From: Chloroflexota bacterium
GTDB taxonomy: Bacteria > Chloroflexota > Dormibacteria > Dormibacterales > Dormibacteraceae
NCBI GenBank assembly: GCA_005887685.1
Contig: VBHJ01000014.1
Span: forward strand, 1-48,878
DNA: 48,878 nt
Direction of reading: 5' to 3'
Part shown: one piece after another, positions 7,535-15,491 of the stretch
Position numbering within the stretch: the first letter of the stretch is position 1
Layout of the letters: each line of letters begins with the position of its first letter
Made by a program: the position numbers and the translations under genes
Notes under the pieces: generated by a model
What the model saw: the letters and a program-made list of their open reading frames with translations, nothing else
Told to the model about the DNA's origin: nothing
Databases searched by the model: none

Positions 7535-8419
7535 GTGAGCATCTTCGCAGCGGCGTTCGGGTTCGGCCTCGTGAGCATGTCGGTGATCGCCATCGCGGCG
7601 GTCGGGTTCACGATGCAGTTCGGCATCACGAACATGATCAACCTGGCCTACGGCCAGGTCATGATCTCGTCCGCTTACGTCGCCTACTACATCAATCGCG
7701 CCGGCATCACGATCTGGGTCGGCATGATCGCCGGCGCGTTCTTCGGCGCAGCGTTCTCGTTCCTGCTGAACCGCCTCGTCTACGCGCCGTTTCAGCGCAA
7801 GGGCACCTCGTACCTGGGCATGGTCATCGTCTCGCTCGCCGTCTCGCTGATGATCGCCAACCTTCTGCTGCCGATCGTCGGTTACTTCAGCGTCTCGTAC
7901 TCGGAACACGCCGGAAGCCTGGTTCGCCTTGGCGACATCGTCCTGACCAACAACCAGATCGCGATCATTGCGCTGTCGGTGGCTGTGATGCTCGGCATCC
8001 ATGCGCTGCTTCGCTACACGCGGCTCGGCAAGGCGATGCGGGCGACGGCGGCCAACCCGACCCTCGCCCGTAACTGCGGCATTCCCACGCAGCGCGTGAT
8101 CGACATGGTGTGGCTCATCACGGGAGCCCTGTGCGGCCTGGCCGGAGTCGTCGCGGCATTGAACTCGGACTCGTTCGTGATCTCCAGCGGCGCCGGCTTT
8201 CTCATCACGGCGCTGGCCGCGGCGGTCCTTGGGGGCGCCGGCCAGCCTTACGGCGCGATGATCGGGGCGGTGATCATCGGGCTGGTCACCGAGCTCAGCG
8301 CCGCCGCATGGTCGCCCGAGTACAAAGAGGTCGTGGCGTTCGGCATCCTCGTCCTGGTCATGGTCCTGCGGCCGCAGGGCCTGCTGGCGAAACGCGGGGC
8401 GCTGGCGGCCGCCGGATGA
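7535..8419 (+). CDS. livH: LivH-type ABC permease
   Basis: A 294-aa inner-membrane permease with about eight hydrophobic segments. It has the LivH marks GITNMINLAYGQVMI near the N-terminus, AMRATAANPTLARNCGI in the cytoplasmic coupling loop, and AAAVLGGAGQPYGAMIGAVIIG near the C-terminus, ending in the usual LRPQGLL. The GTG start at 7535 has AGGAGG 11 bases upstream. The ATGA overlap couples it to livM. With the binding protein and ATPases it forms a complete importer. Confidence 0.92.
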   Translation: MSIFAAAFGFGLVSMSVIAIAAVGFTMQFGITNMINLAYGQVMISSAYVAYYINRAGITIWVGMIAGAFFGAAFSFLLNRLVYAPFQRKGTSYLGMVIVSLAVSLMIANLLLPIVGYFSVSYSEHAGSLVRLGDIVLTNNQIAIIALSVAVMLGIHALLRYTRLGKAMRATAANPTLARNCGIPTQRVIDMVWLITGALCGLAGVVAALNSDSFVISSGAGFLITALAAAVLGGAGQPYGAMIGAVIIGLVTELSAAAWSPEYKEVVAFGILVLVMVLRPQGLLAKRGALAAAG

Positions 8420-9411
8420 ACACCTACTACGCCGCCAACCTTTTGATCTACGCGGGAGTCGACATCATCGCCGTCCTCGCCCTGAATCTGCAGTTCGGCG
8501 TTTCGGGCATCGTCAACTTCAGCTTCATCGTTTTCCAGGCGGCCGGCGCTTACGCCGCCGCCGTGCTCTCGATGCCACCCCACACCGCGGCCGAGTACAG
8601 CTTCCAGGTGTACGTCGGCGGCTACCAGCTGCCGTTCCCCATCCCATGGATCGGCGGCGCGCTTGCCGGTGCCCTGCTGGCGATCCCCGTCGGCCTCGTG
8701 GTGCTGAGGAAGCTGCGCAGCGACTACCAGGCGATCGCCCTGCTGGTGACGTCGATCATCGCGAACACCGTGATCAACAACGCCCGCCCGTTCCTCAACG
8801 GCGCTGCGGGTCTCGCGCTCATCCCTCAACCGCTGCAGGACCAGGTCGACACCTACGGGGATTCCTACCTCTACCTGTACATCGGGCTGACCGCGGTCTG
8901 CGTCGGCCTCGTGTGGTTTCTTGCAGCTCGAATCGTCAACTCGCCATACGGCCGCACGCTCCGCGCCATGCGCGAGCACGAGCTCGCGGCCACCGCGCTG
9001 GGCAAGAACCCGGTCGCGCTGAAAATGACGATGTTCATCGTCGGCGGGGCAATCGCGGGCCTGTCAGGCGCGATCCTCGTCGGCTTCCTGACGGTCTGGG
9101 CGCCCTCCACCTGGCTCTATCCCGAGACCATCATCCTGTTCGCCGCCCTCATCGTCGGCGGCCGGGGCAACAACCTCGGCGCCATCCTGGGCGCCCTGCT
9201 CGTGCCGGTGGGCTTCGAGGAGGTCACGCGGCTCCTGATCCGGATGAACATCGGTCCTCCGAACCTGATCCCCGCGCTAGAGTGGGTCGCGATCGGCCTG
9301 TTCATCCTCGGCTTCCTGTGGTTCCGGCCGGAAGGCGTCCGGCCCGAGCCTCGTCGAGTCTTCGAAGGCAGTCCCGACGTTGAGGTGGTGGATCGTGTCC
9401 GCACGGCCTGA
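8416..9411 (+). CDS. livM: LivM-type ABC permease
   Basis: A 331-aa inner-membrane permease and partner of LivH. The N-terminus YYAANLLIYAGVDIIAVLALNLQ leads into GVSGIVNFSFIVFQAAGAY. The coupling loop is SPYGRTLRAMREHELAATALGKNP, and the end has the usual FLWFRPEGVRPEPR. Start: the ATG at 8416 overlaps the livH stop by ATGA; a longer open frame beginning inside livH is rejected. The C-terminus overlaps the ATPase gene by about 17 bp. Confidence 0.92.
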   Translation: MNTYYAANLLIYAGVDIIAVLALNLQFGVSGIVNFSFIVFQAAGAYAAAVLSMPPHTAAEYSFQVYVGGYQLPFPIPWIGGALAGALLAIPVGLVVLRKLRSDYQAIALLVTSIIANTVINNARPFLNGAAGLALIPQPLQDQVDTYGDSYLYLYIGLTAVCVGLVWFLAARIVNSPYGRTLRAMREHELAATALGKNPVALKMTMFIVGGAIAGLSGAILVGFLTVWAPSTWLYPETIILFAALIVGGRGNNLGAILGALLVPVGFEEVTRLLIRMNIGPPNLIPALEWVAIGLFILGFLWFRPEGVRPEPRRVFEGSPDVEVVDRVRTA

Positions 9412-10192
9412 GCGCGAGCGCCCGGAAGGGGTCGACGGTCCCATGCTCGTCGCGGAAGACGTCCATCGCCACTTCGAGGGCATGCACGCGGTGGACGGCG
9501 TGTCGCTCGAGGTACCCCGAGGACAGATCACCGGCTTGATCGGTCCCAACGGCGCGGGCAAGTCGACCTTCATGGCCGTCGTGGCCGGTACGCTTCCGGC
9601 GAGCAGCGGCACGATCCTGTTCGAGGGCGAGGACATCACTCGACTTCCGACCTACAGGCGGGCACGCCGCGGGCTGGTGCGCACCTTCCAGCTTCCGTCG
9701 GAGTTCGCGCGGCTGACGGTGCTCGAGAACCTGCTCGTCGCCGCACCCCAGAACCGGGGCGACTCGCTGTTCGGGGCCCTGATGGGAAAGCGGTTCTGGA
9801 TCAAGGACGAGGAGCGGCTCGTCACCGAAGCCCGCGGCCTGCTCAAGCGCTTTGGCATGAGCGCGAAGGAGTCGGACTACGCGGGACTGATGAGCGGCGG
9901 GCAGAAGCGCTTGATCGAGATCATGCGCGCGCTGATGCTGCATCCCCGGTGCCTGCTGCTGGACGAGCCGATGTCGGGCGTCCATCCGAGAGTCATCGAG
10001 CAGATCCAGCACTACCTGCAGTCACTTCGCGCCGACGGGTTGACGATCCTGATGGTCGAGCACGAGCTCCACCTCGTCGAGCAGCTCTGCGACTCGGTTT
10101 TCGTGATGGCTCAAGGAAAGCTCATCGGCAGCGGGACGATGGCCAGCCTGCGGCGCCAGCGGGAGATTGTCGACGCTTACCTTGTTGGATAG
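9395..10192 (+). CDS. livG: LivG-type ABC transporter ATPase
   Basis: A 265-aa cytoplasmic ATPase. Walker A is GPNGAGKST, the signature is MSGGQKR, Walker B is CLLLDEPMSG, and the switch histidine is in VEHEL. The LivG-type insert RTFQLPSEFARLTVLENLLVA is present, and the tail LRRQREIVDAYLVG matches the family. The GTG at 9395 is preferred over a TTG at 9380 because a GAGGTGG lies just before it; an ATG at 9442 is also possible. It overlaps livM and is overlapped by livF, so all subunits are made together. Confidence 0.9.
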   Translation: MSARPERERPEGVDGPMLVAEDVHRHFEGMHAVDGVSLEVPRGQITGLIGPNGAGKSTFMAVVAGTLPASSGTILFEGEDITRLPTYRRARRGLVRTFQLPSEFARLTVLENLLVAAPQNRGDSLFGALMGKRFWIKDEERLVTEARGLLKRFGMSAKESDYAGLMSGGQKRLIEIMRALMLHPRCLLLDEPMSGVHPRVIEQIQHYLQSLRADGLTILMVEHELHLVEQLCDSVFVMAQGKLIGSGTMASLRRQREIVDAYLVG

Positions 10193-10982
10193 AAAGCCAG
10201 TCGTCGCGCAGCCGCGCCCGGAGCCGAGCCTGCGTGCCGAGGGGATCACCTCGGGCTACGGCGGGGTCCCGGTGATCCGCGACGTATCGATCGCCGTCGG
10301 CCCGGCCGAGATCGTCGCCGTGATCGGGCCAAACGGCGCGGGCAAGAGCACTCTGCTCAAGAGCCTGGTCGGGATCCTGCGCGTGACCGGCGGCAAGGTG
10401 CTCCTCGGCGACCAGGACGTGACCAACCGCCCACCTGAGGAGCTGGCGCGCCGCGGCGTCGGCTACGTGCCGCAGGTCAACGACATCTTCGAGCCGCTCA
10501 CCGTGCTGGAAAACCTGGAGATGGGCGGCTATCTCCTGGCGTCGGGGCGCGTGCGGGAGCGGGTCGAGGAGGTGGGTCACGTCTTTCCCGCGCTGGCGCC
10601 GATGCTCAAGCGGCGCGCCGACAAGCTGAGCGGCGGAGAGCGAAAGATGCTCGCCATCGCTCGCGTCCTGATGCTCGACCCGCAGGTGCTGATCCTCGAC
10701 GAGCCCACCGCGAACCTCAGCCCCAAGCTTGCCGACAACCTGCTTCGGGAGCACGTCAGGCGGCTGGCCGGCGTGGGCAAGGCAGTGCTCCTCGTCGAGC
10801 AGCGTGCACGCGCGGCGCTGGGGATCGCGAGCTGGACGAGCGTGCTGGTCTCGGGCACGACGAGGCTCGAAGGCCGGCCGCAAGACCTGCTGCAGCGCGA
10901 GGACTTCGAGGAGCTGTTCCTGGGCGCCGGACCGGCGAAGGCGGCGCATGAATCGGATGAGAAGGAGAACGAAAAGACATGA
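10167..10982 (+). CDS. livF: LivF-type ABC transporter ATPase
   Basis: A second ATPase of about 271 aa. Walker A is GPNGAGKST, the signature is LSGGERKM, Walker B is VLILDEPTANLSP, and YGGVPVIRDVSI and GYVPQ are typical of LivF. The signature reads GGERKML in place of the usual GGEQQML. The start is unsettled: the TTG at 10167 overlaps the livG tail, and further TTGs follow at 10182 and 10185. The C-terminus has an extra charged tail rich in Glu and Lys after the usual end. It overlaps the next gene by ATGA. Confidence 0.88.
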   Translation: MSTLTLLDRKPVVAQPRPEPSLRAEGITSGYGGVPVIRDVSIAVGPAEIVAVIGPNGAGKSTLLKSLVGILRVTGGKVLLGDQDVTNRPPEELARRGVGYVPQVNDIFEPLTVLENLEMGGYLLASGRVRERVEEVGHVFPALAPMLKRRADKLSGGERKMLAIARVLMLDPQVLILDEPTANLSPKLADNLLREHVRRLAGVGKAVLLVEQRARAALGIASWTSVLVSGTTRLEGRPQDLLQREDFEELFLGAGPAKAAHESDEKENEKT

Positions 10983-11851
10983 GGTTGATCACGTTCCGTG
11001 TCGAAGGCGGATCGCGTGTCGGGGTGGTCCGCGACCAGGATGAGGTGGTGGAGCTGTCCGAGGCTGGTGACATGCTGTCATTGATCGACGCCGGCGAAGA
11101 AGGCCTGGCCGCAGCTCGGGCCGCGCTGTCGTCCTCGCGGTCCAAGGCGCGCAGGCTTGCCGACCTCGAGCTCCTCGCGCCCCTCCCGGAGCCACGGGGC
11201 AACGTGATCGCAATCGGTCGCAATTACCAGAAGCACGCCGAGGAGTCCGCGCGGAAGGAAGGCTACGAACCGCAACCCCCAACGGTCTTCACCAAGGCGA
11301 TCACGTCGTTGACAGAGCCCTACGCGGACATCGCCATCGATCCCCTGATCAGCGACAAGATCGACTGGGAGGCCGAGCTGGCGGTCGTCATCGGCAAGCG
11401 CGGGGCGAACATAAAGCGGACCGACGGACTCGCCCATGTTTTCGGCTACACAGCCCTCAACGACGTCACGGCTCGCGACATCCAGAACGAGTGGGGCGGT
11501 CAGTACTTCAAAGGGAAGAGCCTCGACCGCACGTGCCCGACCGGCCCCTGGATCGTCACCACGGACGAGCTCAAGGACCCGCAGAGCCTGGGCGTCAGGC
11601 TTCGACTGAACGGCAAGATGGAGCAGGACGGCAACACGAGGGACATGATCTATCCCGTGGAAGTCATCATCGAGTGGGTGTCCAAAGGCATGACCCTCCT
11701 CCCCGGCGCGATCATCGCCACCGGAACGCCGGATGGAGTCGGGTTCTGGCGCACGCCCTCCGAGACCATGCATCCGGGCGACGTGATGGAGACGGAGGTC
11801 GAGGGCATCGGAAAGCTGCGCAACCGCATCGTGTCGGCGGCTCGCGATTGA
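10979..11851 (+). CDS. Fumarylacetoacetate hydrolase-family protein
   Basis: A 290-aa enzyme of the FAH superfamily, which cleaves or decarboxylates 2,4-dioxo acids, or hydrates 2-oxo-pent-4-enoates, using a divalent metal. Metal-binding features are the acidic motif DWEAELAVVIG and the downstream NDVTARD segment; GRNYQKHAEE and TPDGVGFWR are typical of the family. An N-terminal accessory domain (about 1-70) precedes the catalytic fold. It is fused by overlapping codons (ATGA) to livF and (TTGA) to the aldolase-family gene, so uptake and breakdown genes are one transcription unit. The specific substrate cannot be read from sequence. Confidence 0.9.
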   Translation: MRLITFRVEGGSRVGVVRDQDEVVELSEAGDMLSLIDAGEEGLAAARAALSSSRSKARRLADLELLAPLPEPRGNVIAIGRNYQKHAEESARKEGYEPQPPTVFTKAITSLTEPYADIAIDPLISDKIDWEAELAVVIGKRGANIKRTDGLAHVFGYTALNDVTARDIQNEWGGQYFKGKSLDRTCPTGPWIVTTDELKDPQSLGVRLRLNGKMEQDGNTRDMIYPVEVIIEWVSKGMTLLPGAIIATGTPDGVGFWRTPSETMHPGDVMETEVEGIGKLRNRIVSAARD

Positions 11852-12759
11852 AGCTCGACCAGCTTTCCGGCGTCCTCATCGCGCTCGCCTCGCCGGTCGG
11901 ACGCGACGGAAGTGTCGATGAGCCGGGGGTTGCGCGCCTTGTAGAGCACGTGCTGGCCGGGGGCGTACACGGTGTGCTTGCGCTCGGATCCACGGGCGAG
12001 ACCGCGTCGCTCGACGAGAAGGGCCGCCGAACCGTCCTCGCCGCCGTGGTCCGGGCATCCGGCGGCCGGGTCCCTGTCATCTGCGGTGTCGCGCAGAGCC
12101 ACCTCGGCGCGGCCCAGGCAGAGATCGCGGCTGCGGCGCAGCTTGGCGCGGACGCCGTTCTCGCCGCGCCGCCCTTCTACTACCCGACCGACCAGGCCGG
12201 CGTCCTGGACTTCTACCGTCAGCTTGCCAGGGACGCGCCGCTGCCCGTGATGCTCTACAACATCCCGCAGTTCACCAAGGTCGTCGCGGAACCTGCCACC
12301 GTGGCCACGCTCGCCCGCGAAGGGATGATCAAAGGGATAAAGGACTCGAGCCGCGACTTCGAGTATTTCGAAGGCGTGTGCATCGCCACCCGCGACATTG
12401 CCGGATTCCGGGTCTTCACCGGCAGCGACACGATGCTGCTTGCATCGCTCGCGATGGGCGGAGCGGGGACGATCTGCGGCGCGGGCAACGTCGTGCCCGA
12501 TTGGGTGGTTCGCATCTACGACGAGTTCAGACGCGGCGACCTGGACGCAGCGCGCGACGCTCAGGAAAAGCTCTTCGAGCTGGTCAGTGCCGTGCGCGAG
12601 GGCGTGTTCCCGCTGGCGATCAAAGCCGCGCTGCACATGCTGGGAATCTGCGAGCCGTGGTCCGCCCCTCCGGTGCGCAGGCTCGACGAAAAACTCGAGG
12701 CTCGGTTGCGCGAGCGGCTTGCCGGTTGGGGCCTGTTTGCCGCTGCGGCGTCACGGTAG
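11848..12759 (+). CDS. DapA/KDG-aldolase family lyase
   Basis: A 303-aa class I aldolase of the dihydrodipicolinate synthase and N-acetylneuraminate lyase family. The substrate carboxylate loop GSTGE is at 47-51, the proton-relay tyrosine is Tyr137 in YNIP, and the Schiff-base lysine is Lys165 in IKGIKDSS. A true lysine-pathway DapA is less likely, because it sits behind a transporter and an FAH-family enzyme; KDG, 2-keto-3-deoxy-sugar acid or 4-hydroxy-2-oxoglutarate aldolase or dehydratase roles fit better (inference). The start is a TTG at 11848 that overlaps the previous stop as TTGA; a longer frame inside the FAH gene is rejected. The TAG stop lies in a 20-bp palindrome. Confidence 0.88.
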   Translation: MKLDQLSGVLIALASPVGRDGSVDEPGVARLVEHVLAGGVHGVLALGSTGETASLDEKGRRTVLAAVVRASGGRVPVICGVAQSHLGAAQAEIAAAAQLGADAVLAAPPFYYPTDQAGVLDFYRQLARDAPLPVMLYNIPQFTKVVAEPATVATLAREGMIKGIKDSSRDFEYFEGVCIATRDIAGFRVFTGSDTMLLASLAMGGAGTICGAGNVVPDWVVRIYDEFRRGDLDAARDAQEKLFELVSAVREGVFPLAIKAALHMLGICEPWSAPPVRRLDEKLEARLRERLAGWGLFAAAASR

Positions 12760-12776
12760 GCGAAGCGCTTCGCCTA
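12757..12776. repeat. Perfect 20-bp palindrome at the end of the liv operon
   Basis: The sequence TAGGCGAAGCGCTTCGCCTA is identical on both strands and includes the stop codon of the aldolase gene. It could fold as a terminal hairpin or bind a dimeric protein. A second inverted repeat follows 10 bp later. Confidence 0.6.
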
Positions 12777-12786
12777 TCCAAGGGGT

Positions 12787-12825
12787 CCCCGCGAAATCCA
12801 GGGCAAATCCTGCGATTTCGCGGGG
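12787..12825. terminator. Stem-loop after the liv/aldolase operon, probable terminator or REP-like element
   Basis: An 11-bp perfect stem (CCCCGCGAAAT pairing with ATTTCGCGGGG) encloses a 17-nt loop. No U-tract follows, so intrinsic termination is not certain; it may block RNA decay or be an interspersed repeat. The remaining gap up to the psuK start at 12950 shows no gene. Confidence 0.5.
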
Positions 12826-12949
12826 TTACTCACCCCCCTACAGCCATGCCGAGTGACCCACTCCCCGGCTCGTCGAATCATCGCCGCCGCCGCCGGCCGC
12901 AGCCAGCCGCAATTGCGTGAATTCCGGGTACTGCAATTGAGGTACCGTC

Positions 12950-13795
12950 GTGGTCTTGATCGTCTCCATCGGCGACCTCGTGCTCGACATCGCGATCGTT
13001 CCCGACGGCCCACTCGAGCCGGACGACGACTCACCGGCGACCATCACCCTTGGCGGCGGAGGCCAGGCCGCCAACTTCTGCGCCTGGATGGGGGCGCTCG
13101 GTGAGCCGGTAAGGCTGGTGACGCGGGTCGGCGACGACGACACGGGGCGGAGGCTCGTCGCGGACCTCGAATCGCGCGGCGTCGAGGTGCGTGCGACCTG
13201 GGCGCAGGAACCCACCGGCGCGATCGCCGTGCTGGTCGGGCCGGACGGGCGCCGGACGATGGCCACCCAGCGTGGGGCCAGCGTCGGCCTGAGTCCCGAC
13301 GACCTCGACGAGGCGTGGTTTCGCGACGCCCGGCTCCTGCACGTGCCCGCCTACTCGCTCTTCCTGGAACCCATCGCCAGTGCGACGCGAGCGGCCATCG
13401 TCGTGGTTCGCGAGGCGGGCGGCATGCTTGCGGTCGACCTTTCGTCTGCCGCCGGCCTGCGCGCCTACGGACCTTCAAGGATGGCCTACGTCCTGGCCCG
13501 GCTCAAGCCTGAGGTGCTCTTCGCCACCGAAGCCGAGTCATCGACGCTCGCCGTTCCCCTGCAAAGCCTCGCCCAGGTGCCCGTCCTCAAGCTCGGCCGC
13601 GCCGGCTGCCGGGTGTTCGGCCAGACCATCGCTGCGCCCGACGTCAAAGCGATCGACCCGACCGGCGCCGGTGACGCGTTCGCGGCCGCCTTTTGCGCCG
13701 CGTGGCTGCACGGCGCCACGCCCGTCGAGGCCGCTGAAAAGGCGGTGCAGGCCGCCTCGCAGTCGGTGCTGCTCGCAGGAGCGCGGCCCAGCTGA
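12950..13795 (+). CDS. psuK: PfkB-family kinase, probable pseudouridine kinase
   Basis: A 281-aa sugar kinase of the ribokinase family. The substrate-side GGGGQAANFCAWMGALG is at about 35-51, VTRVGDDDTG follows, and DPTGAGDAF carries the catalytic Asp242 with the anion hole. It should phosphorylate a nucleoside or sugar 5'-hydroxyl with ATP. Pseudouridine is proposed as substrate because the next gene is an unmistakable pseudouridine-5'-phosphate glycosidase 14 bp downstream; alone, the kinase could be any PfkB member. It starts at a GTG with GAGG upstream and is slightly shorter than most family members. Confidence 0.82.
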   Translation: MVLIVSIGDLVLDIAIVPDGPLEPDDDSPATITLGGGGQAANFCAWMGALGEPVRLVTRVGDDDTGRRLVADLESRGVEVRATWAQEPTGAIAVLVGPDGRRTMATQRGASVGLSPDDLDEAWFRDARLLHVPAYSLFLEPIASATRAAIVVVREAGGMLAVDLSSAAGLRAYGPSRMAYVLARLKPEVLFATEAESSTLAVPLQSLAQVPVLKLGRAGCRVFGQTIAAPDVKAIDPTGAGDAFAAAFCAAWLHGATPVEAAEKAVQAASQSVLLAGARPS

Positions 13796-13809
13796 GCGAC
13801 CTGCTGCAG

Positions 13810-14667
13810 GTGTCGCCTCAGGTTAGGGCGGCACTCGAGGCCGGGCGCCCGGTGGTCGCTCTCGAGACGTCGATCGTCGGCCAGGGCCTGCCCGCTCCCC
13901 ACAACCTCCTGGCGGCACGCGGCTGCGAGGCGGCGATCCGCGAGGAAGGCGGAATTCCCGCGACGGTGGCGGTTCTCGACGGCCGCGTGCGGGTCGGCCT
14001 GAGCGATGACGATCTGGAGCGAATTGCCTCAGGCGCGATAAAGGTGAGCTCGCGGGACCTCGGGCCGGCGCTGGCGCGTGGCTCCAACGGCGCGACCACG
14101 GTCGCGGCGACAGTCCGGGCCGCGGCGATGGCCGGGGTCAGGTTCATGGCGACCGGAGGAATCGGCGGCGTCCACCGCGGGCATCCCGAAGACCAGTCGG
14201 CCGACCTGGAGGAGATCGCGCGCTCGCCGGTGGCCGTTTTCTGCGCCGGCGCCAAGATCGTTCTCGACCTCGCCCTGACCCTGGAGAGGCTCGAAAGCCT
14301 CTCCGTTCCGGTGCTCGGCTATGGGTGTGATGAGTTTCCGGCGTTCTACACGCGTCGCAGCGGATGCCCGGTGAGCGCGCGCGTCGATGGTCCCGCCGAG
14401 GCAGCCGGCGTCCTGCGTGCGGTATGGGAGACCGGCGGTCGCGGAGCTGTCGTGGCGGTCCCGCCTCCCTCCGACCTGGAAGGTGCCGACCAGATGGCAA
14501 GGCAGGCCGCGGACGAGCTGGGCGACGTGCGCGGCGGAAGCGTGACGCCGCGACTGCTGGCCCGCATGGCCGAGCTGTCCGGCGGACGCTCGCTGGACCT
14601 GAACGTCGAGCTCGTGGTCAACAACGCGCGCGTTGCGGCGCAGGTGGCGAGGACTTTTTTTGGCTAG
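13810..14667 (+). CDS. psuG: Pseudouridine-5'-phosphate glycosidase
   Basis: A 285-aa enzyme of the PsuG / indigoidine-synthase-A family that splits pseudouridine 5'-phosphate into uracil and ribose 5-phosphate. Family motifs are VALETSIVGQGLPAPHN with catalytic Glu19, FMATGGIGGVHRG, SADLEEI (metal aspartate), CAGAKIVLD with Schiff-base Lys149, GYGCDEFPAFY, and the C-terminal LDLNVELVVNNARVAAQVA. It follows psuK and completes a two-step salvage path for pseudouridine from RNA turnover. The GTG at 13810 is used; the frame is open further up to a CTG overlapping the psuK stop, so a few extra residues are possible. Confidence 0.93.
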   Translation: MSPQVRAALEAGRPVVALETSIVGQGLPAPHNLLAARGCEAAIREEGGIPATVAVLDGRVRVGLSDDDLERIASGAIKVSSRDLGPALARGSNGATTVAATVRAAAMAGVRFMATGGIGGVHRGHPEDQSADLEEIARSPVAVFCAGAKIVLDLALTLERLESLSVPVLGYGCDEFPAFYTRRSGCPVSARVDGPAEAAGVLRAVWETGGRGAVVAVPPPSDLEGADQMARQAADELGDVRGGSVTPRLLARMAELSGGRSLDLNVELVVNNARVAAQVARTFFG

Positions 14668-14696
14668 GCGGCACTTAACTTCGTGAAGGAGACCGG

Positions 14697-15071
14697 ATGA
14701 TGGACTCGCAAGCAGTCGCATTGGCCATAGCTCATCTCGAGGCATGGACCAATCAGGACCTTGAAACTGCGCGTGGCAACCTGGCGGCGGACGTTCAGTT
14801 CTACAGCCCGGCCGCGCACCTGGTCGGCATCGACGAGTACATGGACGGGCCGAGGGGCCTCACTCAATTCGCCAGGCATGTTGTGCCCGGCAGCCTTCGC
14901 GTGATCGCCGCCATGGGCGATGAGCGGAACGCACTGATCATGTACCAGGTCGACACTCAGGGCGACCCGATCGGCTCCAAGACGTTTCCATCCGCCCAGA
15001 CGTGGCTGCTGGACGAGAGCGGAAAGATCCAGGTCGAGAGGATCGTCTCCTACGCGACTCCGAAGAGCTAG
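14697..15071 (+). CDS. SnoaL/NTF2-like protein
   Basis: A 124-aa cone-shaped NTF2-fold protein with an N-terminal helix and the motif HLEAWTNQDLETARGNLAADVQFYSP, which is typical of SnoaL-like proteins. These include polyketide cyclases, isomerases and ligand-binding proteins, so no reaction can be assigned. The first of two ATGs follows GGAG by a few bases. It has no signal peptide. It ends in a CTAG that also ends the convergent DUF1801 gene. Confidence 0.8.
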   Translation: MMDSQAVALAIAHLEAWTNQDLETARGNLAADVQFYSPAAHLVGIDEYMDGPRGLTQFARHVVPGSLRVIAAMGDERNALIMYQVDTQGDPIGSKTFPSAQTWLLDESGKIQVERIVSYATPKS

Positions 15072-15451
15072 CTCTTCTTCTTCGATCTGGGCGCGGACAT
15101 CAGGTCGCACCACGCGATCACGATCTTGCTCAGCTCGGCGGCACGCGCGTTGACCTCTGCCACATTCGCGAATCTCATGAAGCGCACCGCCCGTCCAGTG
15201 CCTTCCATGTGCGGGAACTTGCCGGGGATGATGCCGCCCCGGTTGAACATCAGGCTCACCGTTTTTTTGGTGTGCTGCACGAAGCTGGCGAAGTCGCCAC
15301 CGCTGTGGAACGTCACGGTGCCGTACTTCGTGCCCTCCCCCATGCGCGAGTCTGCGCCGAGGATGACCTCACGCACGCGGCGCAGGATTGGCTCCGCCGG
15401 CTTGCCGGAGAACCACTTCTCGGCGACTGGATCCTTCTCCATCAGAGACAC
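15068..15451 (-). CDS. DUF1801 domain protein
   Basis: A 127-aa protein of the YdhG/DUF1801 group. Marks are the phenylalanine-glycine-lysine-rich start KWFSGKPAEPILRRVREVIL, EGTKYGTVTFHSGGDF, and the end FMRFANVAEVNARAAELSKIV. The fold resembles frataxin-like CyaY, but the function is unknown. The GTG at 15451 overlaps a strong GC hairpin; the ATG at 15442 may be the true start. It has a lysine-rich C-terminal tail. Stop codons overlap by 4 bp with the SnoaL gene. Confidence 0.78.
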   Translation of the reverse strand: MSLMEKDPVAEKWFSGKPAEPILRRVREVILGADSRMGEGTKYGTVTFHSGGDFASFVQHTKKTVSLMFNRGGIIPGKFPHMEGTGRAVRFMRFANVAEVNARAAELSKIVIAWCDLMSAPRSKKKS

Positions 15452-15480
15452 CCGGCGGGCCCGGTCCGGGCCCGCCGGGT
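15450..15480. terminator. GC-rich hairpin between the VOC and DUF1801 genes
   Basis: Perfect inverted repeat with 15-bp arms and a single central base (ACCCGGCGGGCCCGG then its complement). It lies just past the VOC stop on the minus strand and may end that transcript. There is no clear U-run. It also covers the GTG start of the DUF1801 gene, so it could restrict that gene's translation. Confidence 0.55.
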
Positions 15481-15491
15481 TGCGAATCGGT

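Noticed and set aside
11848-12759. Lysine-pathway dapA
   Set aside because: The active-site residues are shared by all members of the family, and the context (importer plus FAH enzyme, no lysine genes) points to catabolism.
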